Assembly: GCF_001638985.1 (NCBI RefSeq)
Contig: NW_017265142.1
Span: forward strand, 744,001 to 808,000
DNA length: 64,000 bases
Direction: 5' to 3'
Origin: Phycomyces blakesleeanus NRRL 1555(-)
Taxonomy: Eukaryota; Mucoromycota; Mucoromycetes; Mucorales; Phycomycetaceae
A program made the translations under genes and the position numbers. The notes beneath the pieces are model-generated. The model did not search any database. It worked only from the letters and a program-made list of their open reading frames with translations, and was not told the origin of the DNA. Shown here one piece after another: positions 1-11,315 of this stretch (positions are counted from its first letter, which is position 1; each line of letters starts with the position of its first letter).

Positions 1-290
1 ACATTTGAACAATCTATACATACCTCAACTCTTCTTCTTGAACTTCTCTACTTAACTTTGCCAGCATATTCTTTAATAAAGAAAAGTATTAATGAAATAT
101 CTTACATGACACTAAATTTAATATGTATTATTTGTCACTTCTCCATTTGGTGTTCAGCCTTCATCACTTCTTGAAGGAGAAGAACAGCAACTCATTGATT
201 TCTGAATTTGTGTAAAGCAAATTAGTACTTCAAAATTAACTCCTTGAGTCTCAAGGAGTAGTACAACTTTTGTTGACTACTCAATCTTTC

Positions 291-560
291 TCAGTTTGTC
301 TCTACAATGCCGTCTTTATGCATAATATGGTGGCATTGCCTTGTAGACATGTGGAACTGCAGTTGAATGAGCTTTTGCTCTTCTAAGAATATGCTGATAT
401 CTGTCTCCTGTTTCTTTTTCCACAGATAGTTGATCAGTGCATTTATCCTTGCAGTTGCACTTGGTATCTTATTTGTTCTTATTGGGATAAAATCAACATG
501 AGTCTCTGTCATTGTAACAGGAATATGTCTTACTCCTCTCACAAGCAATAAAAAGTAACT
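291..560 (-). other. Exon-like open fragment of unknown gene
   Basis: A reading frame of about 85 codons is open on the minus strand from about 548 to a TGA at 291. A possible 3' splice site (pyrimidine-rich tract then GAG) lies just upstream, so this may be a last exon whose earlier part is missing. The peptide is basic to mixed and has no motif I recognise. Downstream on the same strand the frame is closed many times. A perfect 10-bp inverted repeat (ACTCCTTGAG / CTCAAGGAGT) lies just past its end at about 240-260. It could be the tail of a host gene or a transposon fragment; I cannot tell which. Confidence 0.25.
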
Positions 561-1625
561 TTTTGTTTTTTCAATAATTAAAATATACTTTTATTTTAGC
601 AAATTAAAACAGGTGAAAATAAAATAGAGAGCAAGTCATGTAAATTAGATGTATAAAGTAGTTATAGAGATTTACTATCATCTTAAAAAATAATTTCAAG
701 ATGATGTTCATTTATGTAGAAAGAAAAAAATTAATGCAAAGTAAAAATTTGAGCAAAATAAAATATAAAAAAAAATCAATTTAAATCCCGCACTTTTGAT
801 AAATTAGTGGAAAAGATAGTTGATCTGTCATATTGATTAGTGGTATTGTCAAAATACAACAATCTTGACAATGAGACAAAAAAAAGTTTTACAATTTCAA
901 ATAAAAAATAAATAAATCAAATTGCTATACTCTCTATATGATATAAATGTAAAAAAAAGACATTTCTATTATGTTAATCTGCTCTTAAATACAACTTTAT
1001 CTTTTTCAACTTTTTTAATATTTTTACCAAACTCTAGAACTAATTTGATTGGTTAATTAAAATAAATTAGTGGCATATTCACTACCATTAGTGGCAGTCA
1101 CACTAATTTCATTCATAGTGAACACTGCTCATTAACAAATGTGAAGTTTTATTTAGTTACCAATACACATTTTTATAATCTATATTTGACTTTTTATTGG
1201 TGCTTATATACGAAAGCCTTGGTTTATAATTCTCTTTTATTGGGTATTAAAATTTCCATCTTAACCTTATATCTAAAACCATTGGTCACTTTACAATTCA
1301 TATTCACTTGATTGGTTTTCATTTATATAGAGCTTGGATTATTAATAATTTTAATTGGATTAAAAACATATTTTTCATCAAATATTCTTATAAATGAGTA
1401 TTTTATTGGTTGTTGGAATAGAAATAAATTTTACAAAACATGGTTTATTGGTTGTCAAAACACAAAATAGTTTATTGGTTTTCAAAACAAAAAATGACTT
1501 ATTATATATAGATTATACTGACTAAATATAATTTTATTCACTAGACTCTATTGATAGTTAATATTTTATTATATGATACCTATCAGGCACAGACTTATAA
1601 TCTACTGTCGCTTTTTACAGTTTTT
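561..1625. other. AT-rich gene-free stretch with recurrent ATTGG motifs
   Basis: I see no coding frame here. The notable content is a series of about nine ATTGG (inverted CCAAT) words between about 1045 and 1480. It ends in two imperfect tandem copies of a ~27-bp unit beginning TTTATTGGTTGTCAAAAC near 1442-1497. Whether this is a promoter-like CCAAT cluster or repeat debris cannot be decided from the sequence. Confidence 0.4.
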
Positions 1626-2188
1626 CTATAATTGGCTAACCTTTGCAACAGATGCCCAGTTTTTGTGGCATCTAGTAAAGTCTATACCATTGTTTCTAAG
1701 TAGACAGGCATGTCTGGTGCACGCCCAGTTCTTGTCCTCTTGAGAAATTGCACTCCAGTTTGGATATTGTCCCAGAGCTTGCACAGAAGGAAGAGTGACC
1801 AGCTCATCGCAGACAAAACCTGTACAAGTGTAAAGGATTGCCTTGTTTCCTTTATCCAGCTCAACCCCAAGATCGTGGCTCATCATTCTGTAGATATGTA
1901 CCAAAGTTATATCTTTGATATTTGGTACTGGTCTTGGAATTGCTCTACTGAGATTCTGTATTATCTTATGTTAGCCTGTATACTTTGCTTCCTTTTATTA
2001 TTTCTTATGTTATGTACTATTGTCGGCTCTGGGCTTTCTTGGCCATTCATATCTTTACAAACATTGGCAATCTCCTGCCTAAGCAATGCTTGTTCATCCC
2101 GGAGTACTTCTTGACCTTTCTTGAGTGCGTCTTGTCCAATCTGAAGTTCTTCCTGACCTTTTTGCAATGCAAAAAGTGTTTCTTGCAT
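1626..2188 (-). pseudogene. Small coiled-coil protein gene, probably transposon-borne and broken
   Basis: Two minus-strand reading frames read as one product. The first (2188 to 1961) starts with a heptad-like stretch rich in Gln, Glu and Leu (repeats of the type KKGQEVL), which predicts a short coiled coil. It then turns Lys/Asn rich. The second (about 1950 to 1626) continues in another frame and has several Trp and Cys residues. The joint holds stop codons, and the only GT-AG pair there is about 30 bp apart, too short for a normal intron here, so a frameshift is more likely. No known domain is recognised. It is divergent from the relic transposase at 2530-4275 and may have been its partner gene, but that is inference. 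Confidence 0.35.
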
Positions 2189-2529
2189 GCCCTGAAGTAT
2201 CTGGAGAATTGTATAATCTGTATTATTTATTGTATTAAAAAAATCAGAAATATGGGTTTGTTGTGAAAAAAAGGGAAAAAGAGGAAGAAATTTTTTTTTC
2301 TAATTACTATCAGATTTATTTTGGTATATCTATTGGTTTAACGAAGTTTATTGTTTTTATTATAATAGCTGCAATAACTACATACCACGTGTTATTATCT
2401 TTACGAGCCCCGTAAGGGAATTCAAATTATCTATATCATTGTCACCTTTAATGGATTAAGTATAAAGATGTGTATTGAGAAGATAAGTATCTCTATTCTT
2501 ATCAAAGTTACTCAATTACCTACTTAAAA
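2189..2529. other. Intergenic, no feature seen
   Basis: AT-rich sequence between two divergent relic genes. It could hold their shared promoter, but no defined motif is visible. Confidence 0.4.
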
Positions 2530-4275
2530 ATGTCGTCAATTAAAAAACTCTCCCTCATAAATGCGGTTCTTGCAAAAAAAACCTATAGTAATATGAAAAT
2601 GGCTGAGAAGTGCTTAACCTTATGCCTGAAAAATCAGTTGGAAAATATGAGAAATGCACACTTGTCTGCAACTCCTTTGCTTTCGATGCCTAGCCAGTCT
2701 GTTTCAGCTGCGATTCCAGGCTTGATGCTTAAGTGAGTTTGAGAAAAACAAAAGTTAAAAAAGGCAAACTATGTGTTAAAAATATCAATGCTTCAAATAA
2801 ACAGAGAAAATACAAGCACAATTAGTCATGAAAGTACTGATGGTAATAACAACACTGACCTCAATGATCCCATGGTAAGATATATATATGCATATACAAA
2901 TGCATTGTACTAATTTGATTTTACGTTATTAAAGTGTGATATCAAATGTGATAGTGAAATTGAAAGTAGCACCTCTCCATTGGTTTTCGATTTTAGCCAG
3001 CCTTCTTCTGTCCCGAGCAACAATAATGCAAAGAACTTGGAGTTTATGAAAATCATCAATGACTTTGACATTTCCTGTCAAGCTCATGAGAAGCTTGCTG
3101 TGCATCTCAACAGCATTCTAGGGATGTCAACTGAGATAACATACAGAGTGTGTATATCATACCTGGGCAAGAAGCTCTTGAAGCGTTTTTCTAGCATAGA
3201 GAAAACAGTATACGACGTCTGCCAAAATAGATATATGATGTTTAATGATACAGAGGAGGTTGCTTGCAAGCATTGTGGTGAAGCTCACTACAAAAGTGAC
3301 AAAACTGATAAGGACAGTATACTCATTGCCAAGAAAACCATGGTCCAGATTCCTTTGGCCAGGCAAATTGCCCTTTCTTTGGCCAACAATGGTACCAGAC
3401 ATGAGATGCTATACCATCACAATCACGAGCAAAAGGCAGATGCAGCAAGGCAGACATCTTTGATGGGCATGCATATCAATCAATCAAACACATTTTCTCT
3501 AGTGAAAACAATGTTGCAATTTCTTTGTCTGTCGATGGCTTTGCACCTCATAACATCCCCAATTCGATTACTATTCTGCATGCCACAGTTCTTAATCTTT
3601 CTCCAATGGTCTGTTATTAGAAAAGCCGGATGCTACAAATTGCAATGATTCCAGGTCCTTCCACACCACTTGACTTCTGGTCATTTTTGAAGCCAACCTT
3701 GGCAGATCTCAAGGTACTCCAAGAGGAAGGAATGGTTGTCATAACCCCAACTCTCACCATCCATGCAAAGGTCCATGTTCTTGTTGTAACTGGTGATATT
3801 CTGGCAGTGGCGAGGCTGGCATGTCATGCTGGTCATATGAGCAAAAGTGGCTGTTGAATCTGTAATGTTGTGGGCCAAACTCCTGGCCATGGCCAATATT
3901 TTAGATCTTTACCAGACACTACTATGCGCACTTTGGAAAGTTTCCAAAACTTTGATCCAGCAAGTTTGTCCAGCAAGGGTCTTGTAAGACAATCTCCTTT
4001 TTCTTGACTGGCATCATTCACAGGCCTGCTCTTTTTTGCCCTTGACGAGATGCATGGCCTTTGCCATGGAATAGGCAAACAGGTCTGGGGGCTTATTGGT
4101 GGAAAGTATGAGATTAAACAATCTCTGTTTCTTCCTGCCAATGTACTCAAGGAAATCGGAGTGGCAATGACAGCAACAAGAAAAACAGTTCTAACAGCAT
4201 TTCATGGCTCTTGAAGAAACATATCCAAGTACAGTGGATACTTCAAGGCTGTAGATTGGGCCAACTTCCTTCTCT
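2530..4275 (+). pseudogene. Relic of a distant TNP2-like DDE transposase
   Basis: Fragments in different plus frames line up as one decayed transposase. At 2980-3640 is a region with a C-x2-C-G-x2-H zinc-like motif. Next comes DGFAPHN with NSITILHATVLNL (about 3528-3600). Then IPGPSTPLDFWSFLKP and VTGDILAVARLACHAGH (about 3648-3838). Last is DEMHGLCHGIGKQVWGL (about 4040-4100), which matches the position of the second catalytic Asp (DPMHNLFLG) in the CACTG elements of this window. The order DGF, PGP, GDI and D-x-MH is the Transposase_21/TNP2 order, but the sequence is clearly a different lineage. Several frameshifts and stops inactivate it. It is cut at 4275 by element E1, and its 3' end is not seen after 10911. 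Confidence 0.6.
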
Positions 4276-4493
4276 CACTAGAAAAACATACGGGAATTAC
4301 CATGTACAAAGTTAAATTATAACAATAGAAAATCTGGGGTATTTTTTCATCTCAGCTTTTTTTGTGTGTTCAAGATGAAAACACTGTTTTCTGGTTTTCT
4401 ATTGGCTCGGATACAACAGGCAAAAATATTATTTATTATTATTATTATAGACATAACATTTCATTATAAAGACATAGTAAATTTAGTAAACGT

Positions 4494-4515
4494 TGTACTT
4501 GTTTCCTTTTTCTCT
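4494..4515 (+). promoter_or_regulatory. Conserved pyrimidine box ahead of E1 transposase
   Basis: TTGTACTTGTTTCCTTTTTC lies about 35-50 bp before the start codon. Near-identical boxes precede the transposase genes of B (29943-29973, minus) and E2 (46955-46976). This suggests a core promoter or transcription start element kept across diverged copies; no start site data are available. Confidence 0.4.
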
Positions 4516-4546
4516 TAACACTTCAAAGTAAAAATAAATAAACATT

Positions 4547-7500
4547 ATGTCCACAATTCCTGAACTCTACAACGAAAAGTGCCATTGTGCTGGATGTAGT
4601 CAGAACGATCTCGGCTATAGTTTTGTTGCCAGAAGAACTGCTCAACATCATAACAAAAGGGCAAGACTAAATGCCATAAGATGTGAAAGGGGTACAATAT
4701 TTGAATTTATTTAATTGTATTATAATCCATGAAATAACGTGTTGTAATAGACATGTCTACCCAAAGAAATATGATGGAGGTCGATGATGAACGTAAGGTT
4801 TATTTAATTCAGATATCGTTAGATATTAACCAAGTGTTATATTCTAAATGTAGCTATCTTAACCCATCAACCCGGAGCCCTGGAAGAATCGTACACTCAG
4901 ACAAACTCACCTGTTTGGGAAGGAGCTTCAATGTCTGACACTGAAGACGTTTCCGTTACTAATGACGCGATCAGCAATGGCAATAATAATGACAGTGGAA
5001 GCAACAGCAATGAAATCAGTGAAGACGAAAGCAAAGACGATGTTATTGAGCTTGATGACAATGGATTGAATAGTGAAGGTCAGTTAGTGTTAAAAATTTT
5101 TTAAAAAAAAAGCGTTAATTTTTTTTTATAATAGACCCTTTTGCCACCCCCAATATGCCCCAGAACCCAGTGCACAGGTTCATTGCTACTTTTGTGGTGA
5201 TGTTCGCTTCCCGCTATGTGGTTGACAAGGGCGCCGTTGTCTTGATCGAGTTCATCAACAAGCTTTTGACAATTTATGAGCAGGATTTCCAACTGCCCTT
5301 GAGCCTTCCTGGTCCTCAGCGCATGACAGTTTTCTCAGCCATGACCAAAGGCATAAAGAAATTTGTTGTGTGTCAGGATTGTCACAAGGTGTACGAAGAA
5401 AGTGCATCTGTCCCATCTCATTGCAATTTCGTAAAGCTTGGTGCACGCTCATCTTGCAACTGCCAATTGACGAAAACATCAGCATTGGGTGCTTTGGTGG
5501 CCAAGCGTTCATACTTGTACCAGTCCGTCATTAATACTTTACGAATGTTTTTTCTTCGTCCAGGATTCGAGGATAAAATTAGACATTGGAATCACGAGCT
5601 GAAGATGGTGGATACGATGTGTGACATATACGACGGTGCCATGTGGAAGGAGCTCAAAGACAAAGATGGCGTGCAATTCACAAAGGATTCGCATTCATTA
5701 ATGTTGACTCTCAACATCAACTGGTTTCAACCTTTTGATAACGTCACGCACTCGACTGGTGCCATATACCTGGTAGTAAACAATCTGCCTCGCAATGAAA
5801 GATACAAGCCAGAGAACACACTTCTTGTAGGATTGATGCCTGGCCCGAAGGAACCCAAATCTGAAGAGATAAACCATTATCTCCGGCCTATGGTAGATGA
5901 TCTGATAAGATTGTATGAGGGACTGGCAATCCCAACTTTCAAGTGTCCTAGTGGTGTCCGCGTCCGTGCCACATTGATGATGGTGGCCTGTGACATCCGG
6001 CAGCAAGAAAGACAAGTGGTTTCACCTCGCACAACAGTACATGCGCATGTTACAAGTGCAACAGACATTTCCCTCACTTGGAAAACGGTGTCAATGTTGA
6101 CTTTTGTGGGTTTGACTTCTCTCAGTGGGTGCTTCGTGATGGTGTAGAGAACAGGTTGCATGCTGAGGAGTGGGAAAGTGCTAGTACCCCCTCATAAAGG
6201 CATTGGCTGGAGGTCGAAAATGGTGTTCAATGGTTGCAGTTGCATTGCCTTGGATACCTTGATCTAGTACGTGGAATGATCATCGATCCCATGCATAATT
6301 TATTCCTGGGAATGCCTAAAAGATTGATGGATTGTTGGATCAAAGACGAAGACATTCAAGATGGCGATTTTGCGGCAATGCAGAAGACTGCAGAAACGAT
6401 GATTGTGCCTGGTGGATACACCTCTTTGAACTCGAAAATAGGAAAGCAGTTTTTGTATATGAAGGCAGACAAGTTGAAGTAATGGGTGCTCATATACTTG
6501 CCAGTTCTGTTGAAAGATGTTCTTGCAAAAGATAGATTCAAAAACTGGATTAACTTTGTTGATGTACGCTGCCTGTTGATCAAGCCAACAATCACGTTCA
6601 ATGAAGTCAACACTACCCATCAGTTTCTTCAAACTTTTTGCACCAGATATGACGAGCTGTACAACGCCAAAATCCTCACCTGTAATATGCACCTACACCT
6701 CCATCTTCAAAATACAATTTGTGATTTTGGACCAGTGTACGGTTATTGGCTATTTGGGTTTGAGCGATTTAATGAGTTGTTAAAAAATTTGAAGACAAAC
6801 AGAAAGATTGGGTTTAAAGAAACATTTATGAAGAGATTTATTGAAGATGTGCACAAAGACGATCTTGTCAAAAGTTTCCTTCAGAGTACCCACCAGACAT
6901 CTGCATTTCCTCTCCTTACCAAACTCATTTCTTCCTTTACACCCGCCACCATTTCATCCATCCATCAATGTACCTTCCGCATACAGTCATTTGTCAAGGC
7001 TTCTGAAGATCCAAATGTACTTGTAAAAGGTAACAAACCTCTCCCTCCTTCCACATTCCCTCTATCATTAAAATCCGCTACTACAATGAGTGACATTCAC
7101 TATGTTCATCTCTTACAATACTACAAAGTTGCGTACAACAATGAACAATTAGTTCACTTTCAACAAGCGTCGGAATCACCATACTTTGTCGACAATACAA
7201 TCACCCTGTTGAAATACATCAACATCCTTGGGCAGGTCTACAAGGGTAAAGGTGAATCTGGAAGTCGTGGCTCTCTTGTACAAGCAAAGTTCATTGGAAG
7301 TACTGGTGAGCATATCATCGCATACACGGGTCAAATACAGTACATTTTCACCCATTCTTTCACTCCTCCACCCATCTCTTCATCCCTTACTCCCTTGCTC
7401 CGCACCCATCGCCGCCCAACACAACTTCTTCACAATTCTCAACATACTTTTGCATTTATCAAATGGTACACACCCGAAAATGATAAATCGCGAGAGTACA

Positions 7501-7661
7501 AACACGTTGAAACCTGCTTTCCAACATTTTCTCCTGACGATTTCCAATGTGTATTGCCAGTGCATAGAATTATGTTAGAAGTAGCAACTGCTGAGCACAC
7601 AACACGCAGAAAAGTAAAAAAGATGCTGGTCATTCCTTTGCCAAAAAAACAATACATTTAA
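4547..7661 (+). pseudogene. E1 transposase (Transposase_21/TNP2 family), broken
   Basis: This is the cut-and-join enzyme of a CACTA-like element. Exons are about 4547-4691, 4751-4792, 4854-5078 and 5135-7661, with GT-AG introns. Exon 1 encodes the CHCAGC...RTAQHH zinc-like motif, and exon 3 is rich in Asp, Glu, Ser and Asn. The large exon holds LTLNINWFQPFDN (first catalytic region), NNLPRNERY, GLMPGPKEP, VACDI and DPMHNLFLG (6288 on, second catalytic region). The tail motif is LPVHRIM...IPLPKK. Damage: a one-base loss near 5997 shifts the frame before the Cys pair, a TAA at about 6196 and a TAA at about 6480 follow, and the conserved Arg codon at 6228 is CAA. It faces the second gene, which ends 130 bp away. 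Confidence 0.8.
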
Positions 7662-7792
7662 AAAATAATAAAATTATAACTCCCTTTTTTAAAGGCACAC
7701 AGAAAAGAATAATCATAGTGTTTGTATTTGTTGGTATGTTTATCATTGTCAGATGGAGGATGTGGAGGATGTAGAGGATAAGAAAACAAAAT

Positions 7793-9077
7793 TTATTGAA
7801 ACTCATCTCTAAAAACCCAGTGAGGGAGAAGGGACGTCAATCTAGGTGGGACTGCTAAAACAGCATCTCTACCGAAGGACCTCTTCAACATCTGACGCGA
7901 ATTGAAGTCCATGCGATTATGCATAAAATCATCAACAACTGCAAGAAAGTGATTGTACTAAATACAAATAAGTGATTAATCAAAGTTCTGTTTCATTTAA
8001 ATCCATAAAAAAACAAAAAAAAGCTATATACAATAATGTAAACAAAAGAAATTACCTCATCGCTTCTCCAACTTGGATGCACTGTACGAATCGCACGGTT
8101 GCTTGAGACTCCAGGCATATCGTCTTCAGATTCGCCCTCAGACATTGCTTCTTTCTGTAAGAGTCCGTCGCAGCTCTTACCCACCTTCATATCAATTTCA
8201 GTCTTGAATGTATGGTAGGTCAGCTCGCAATGGTCAAAATGCTAGTTTATAAATGTATTAATATGAATACATTTAATTTGCAATCAAAATATACTTCTAA
8301 CATACATTGGTCTCTTGACCTGCTTTTCTTGACCAAGAATTTGTCTTTTTGCGCGCTTCATAGGATTCCTTGACTCGGCGTCTTGTTCCACAAAAGTTTG
8401 TGTAGATACAATCGCTAATATCGGCCTGTCAAACACTAGTCCCAACAACCTTTGGAGCCAGGTATGCATGAAGGTCATGCATCAGCTGTCTGTTGGGTGG
8501 AAGTCTGTAATCAATATTAACATCCCAACTGCACTTGCTGTCGTTAGCTGCAACTAGTTCCGGCTTATTTGATTTGAAGTTGTGTTTCTTCAACTCTCCT
8601 CGGATAAGAGCCTATACTTAGTGTGAGATATTATGTTGATGAGCTACTGTACATCTCAACACTTACTAAAACTCTAGTGCGATCCTGTTTACTAAGTTCA
8701 CCAGCGTTTGCACCAGTAAGAACCACTAGACCAACAGAAGGAGCAACAGAAGAAGCAGCAGAAGGAGCAGCAGAAGAGATACCAAAAAAAGTCTCAGAAG
8801 GTGTTGTATACCAATCCAGAGTAGAACCAACGGAAGAAGCTGCAAAAGGGACAGAAGCAGAAGCAGGTATAGTGGTAGGAGCAATAACTGCAAGAAGTTC
8901 TCCAGAGACATCGGCAACACTATCAAGTATTTCCAATGAATCTTTGTTCCCCTTGATGACAATGTCAATGTTTGAATCCATGGTCTTGAGACTTTCCTCC
9001 ATAGCGGTGAGCCTTCTTAAAAGCTCAGTATATTCCGGGGATGGAGCTGGGGCAATTGACTGACGATTGTTAACCAT
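7793..9077 (-). pseudogene. E1 second gene (TnpA-like candidate), one in-frame stop
   Basis: The start is taken at 9077 because a 3' splice site for a 5'-UTR intron lies just upstream, as in A2, B and E2. Four coding exons follow: a Leu/Glu helical segment and an Ala/Ser-rich low-complexity stretch (about 8720-8830); a conserved basic segment with W-D-V-N-I and DCIYTNF; the acidic block MSEGESEDD followed by VHPSWRSDE (8056-8145); and a last exon ending LLPHWVFRDEFQ. A TGA at about 8437 interrupts exon 2 at a position that is Arg in B and E2. No named domain is recognised. By position and its pairing with TNP2 I infer a TnpA-like DNA-binding role. Confidence 0.65.
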
Positions 9078-9521
9078 GGTCTGAAAGCTATCTAATAAAA
9101 TGTTATACATGAGTTGATTGTTAATTATATTTGTTTTCTATATCTATTCATTGTATATATAGAGTGTTATTAACATACAAAAGAAGTTAGGTGTTAAGCG
9201 AAAGAATAAAGTGTAGTTAATGGAAAGATGGTAAAAGTAAAAGCAAGAACTCATTTATTATATTATACTTGTTGCTGTAAATACTCAGGATTTCTTTAAT
9301 ACGCGTATCTCTATTAATACTTCCTGGAATTAACGGGGTGCAAATCGGCTTTGAACATGCTTTTTTCAACTCAATCCAATATATGATTTCTGTCTTTCGG
9401 CCTTTTGGCCCTTTGGTCTTTTGTTCTTTTTGTTTTTTTTTTCATTTACAAGTTTTCTCTCTTTTCACTCTTTCCAACATTTATTATATTTACAGATTTT
9501 CTTGGTAAGATATCTTATTCT

Positions 9522-9528
<7 letters not shown>

Positions 9529-9556
<28 letters not shown>
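9529..9556. repeat. (TA)14 microsatellite
   Basis: Pure TA dinucleotide run of about 28 bp inside an intron-like region of the E1 arm. Confidence 0.9.
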
Positions 9557-9591
9557 ACTAAAATGATAATAATTGTTTTCTATTACTACAG

Positions 9592-9907
9592 ACACTCGCG
9601 TTTTGTTACCTTCTGATGCATCCCCTTCACAATGTCCATCCAGATTAGCTAAGGTTAGTAAATATACTTTATGCTGTCATCCTATAAAATTATCCTGACT
9701 TTTTCCTTTCTTTTGTATAGGCCATATTGCCAAAATTACTCTCTACTATTAAACACGGTTATGAACACGGTAATATTTTATTTTATTTCAATCTATCTCT
9801 TTTTAATAAGCACATGGCTTAACATAATTTCTATTATAGATGAACCTCCCTCTCATGAGCACATCGCGAATCAAGAACTTTCATTTCATACGAGTGTTAT
9901 TGACATG
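9592..9907 (+). CDS. E1 third gene: small spliced gene of unknown function
   Basis: Three exons, 9592-9653 (62 nt), 9721-9769 (49 nt) and 9840-9907 (68 nt), are bounded by GT-AG sites and joined in one open frame. Element B has exons of the same three lengths, order and phase at 24819-24504 on its minus strand. Peptides match at SPSQ/APSSQ, PKLLSTIKHGY/PKILSTIKHGY and a final exon with shared PS-x-E, QEL and VI-x-M. Exon length and frame kept in two diverged copies argue for protein coding. The start codon and the 3' end are not resolved. A pyrimidine-rich leader (9340-9510) precedes it, and a possible further exon ends near 10036. No domain is recognised. It is divergent from the second gene. 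Confidence 0.55.
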
Positions 9908-10555
9908 GTAATTTTTTTTGTACATATAACAATATTATTTATTTTGTATATTAATGTATATCATTTACTGAAGACAATATTAGCATCTCCTATGTACTCT
10001 CTTGGTCTGCAAATAAATCCTTTTGCTTTGGGTAGGTAAATAAAATATTCTAACACACAGTTCACAAAAAATAATTTTTTTCAGCATTTTTATAGCCAAA
10101 TAAAGTATATTAAGTACTATGGTTCGCATTCATGACGCCTTTTCTTTTTGTCTCTGGTAAGCTATTATATTGTAAGCATAATTACATATATATATTCTTA
10201 ATATCTACAATTTCTTGTTCAAACAGCTAACACTTTTCTAATTTCATAGAACAATCATTTACAAGCAAGCAACACACAACTGGGCTTTTCTCTGAGAGAT
10301 ATTGTTTGGAGAATACTTGTTTTATCAGAACATTGGCCATTTCAAATTGTATGAAGGATAGAACACTAGCCAGAACGTTCCTGAATATTAAATATAACCA
10401 CTGTACTATAAACCTAAGAATATTCTTTTCTTTCTAATAAAAACAAAATAAACCAATAATTATTATAAATAAATTAAAGATTGGAGAAGTGTATGGAAGC
10501 AAACAGTATAAGAAGAAGTGTCTAAGATTGGATAAAATAAATTCAAATACAACAA

Positions 10556-10613
10556 AACCTGTAAAACTGACATATCCATAAATTAAACAATGTAAAAACT
10601 GGCATATCCGTAT
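10556..10613. repeat. Imperfect direct repeat in E1 arm
   Basis: Two copies of a ~25-bp unit (CTGTAAAACTGACATATCC and GTAAAAACTGGCATATCC) lie about 30 bp apart in the terminal kilobase of E1. CACTA elements usually carry subterminal repeats bound by the accessory protein, so these are candidate sites. Confidence 0.4.
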
Positions 10614-10911
10614 AATCGATCTTTCATTTATTGTTCTTTTAATCGGAAAGCGGTAGGATATATTACAACAAAACGTAATTCTGAGTTGCCGTTTTAGTGC
10701 ATGTGGTAAAAACCCATATACAGAAAATGCAAACACATCCTACTATTCTGCTGTTCTGACCTTTTCCTATGTTCAAAAGTTGGTCTTACCACCTATGAGT
10801 AAGCCAGCTTCATACACTTGTAAAAACTATCTGATTGCATCGTAAAACCTGGTCTTTTCACATAATTAATTACAGTTTTACACATAAGAAAACCGCACCT
10901 CTTTTCCAGTG

Positions 10912-11177
10912 TAATTATTTAAGGAATGGAATAAAATTGGGGGTTTGGGTATAAGGGGTATCAAAAACAAGATTTCCCAAGAAACCTGGGGGGACCACTT
11001 CTGTCCCTCAAGACACATCACTTGGTCAACTCACCATTGACATCAACGTCCACGAGTCTGGTATCACCCATCATGGCTTACCACCAGACCAAACCACTGA
11101 AGACACTCACTGTCCCGTATCCGTCACCAGAAACGGTTTGATGTGGTGTTTACTACCAACAAACCTGACAAGCAACA
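10912..11177 (+). repeat. GC-richer repeat ending 3 bp before tRNA-Met (LTR-like end)
   Basis: It shares about 230 bp with 41281-41526. Both copies contain AAACCTGGGGGGACCAC and a shared CACGAGTC-YGGTA segment, and both end in CAACA a few bases before a tRNA gene. The ...CAACA end is like the LTRs of this window (TGTTG...CAACA). Differences from the 41 kb copy are almost all transitions, many at CpG sites of that copy. The left part is cut by the end of E1. Likely the 3' end of an LTR or other element that integrates next to tRNA genes. Confidence 0.55.
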
Positions 11178-11180
11178 GGT

Positions 11181-11253
11181 GCTTCCTTAGCGCAGTTGGC
11201 AGCGCGTTAGTCTCATAATCTGAAGGTCGCCAGTTCGATCCTGGCAGGGAGCA
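11181..11253 (+). tRNA. tRNA-Met (CAT)
   Basis: A cloverleaf can be drawn. The acceptor arms GCTTCCT and AGGGAGC pair with one G-T. The A box is TAGCGCAGTTGGC, the anticodon loop is CTCATAA, and the B box is GGTCGCCAGTTCGATCC. The sequence resembles elongator tRNA-Met. There is no intron. A T-run terminator follows near 11277. Confidence 0.93.
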
Positions 11254-11315
11254 CATATATGTACTGTATAAAGTGATTTTTTTGTTTTTGTATTGTTATG
11301 TTGTTGTGCATTTTT

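Larger units (their letters stand above)
4276..10911 (+). mobile_element. CACTG element E1 (CACTA/EnSpm-like), 6.6 kb
   Basis: The left end is CACTAGAAAAAC at 4276, and the right end reads CACTGGAAAAG inward on the minus strand from 10911. Inside, in order, are the transposase gene (plus), the convergent second gene (minus) and a divergent small-exon third gene (plus). Its length of 6636 bp matches the other copies. Unlike E2, B, C and A2, no 3-bp duplication joins the flanks (TCT on the left, TAA on the right). The left flank is a transposase relic while the right flank is the tRNA-linked repeat, so one side has probably been rearranged. Confidence 0.7.

Noticed and set aside
1961..2114. Plus-strand ORFs rich in Cys, Leu and Ile at 1710-2266
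   Set aside because: They are the opposite strand of the coiled-coil reading frame and have no start context or motif.
10367..10372. CACTAG word as a possible element end inside the E1 arm
   Set aside because: Not followed by the AAAAA tract, no inverted partner and no duplication.
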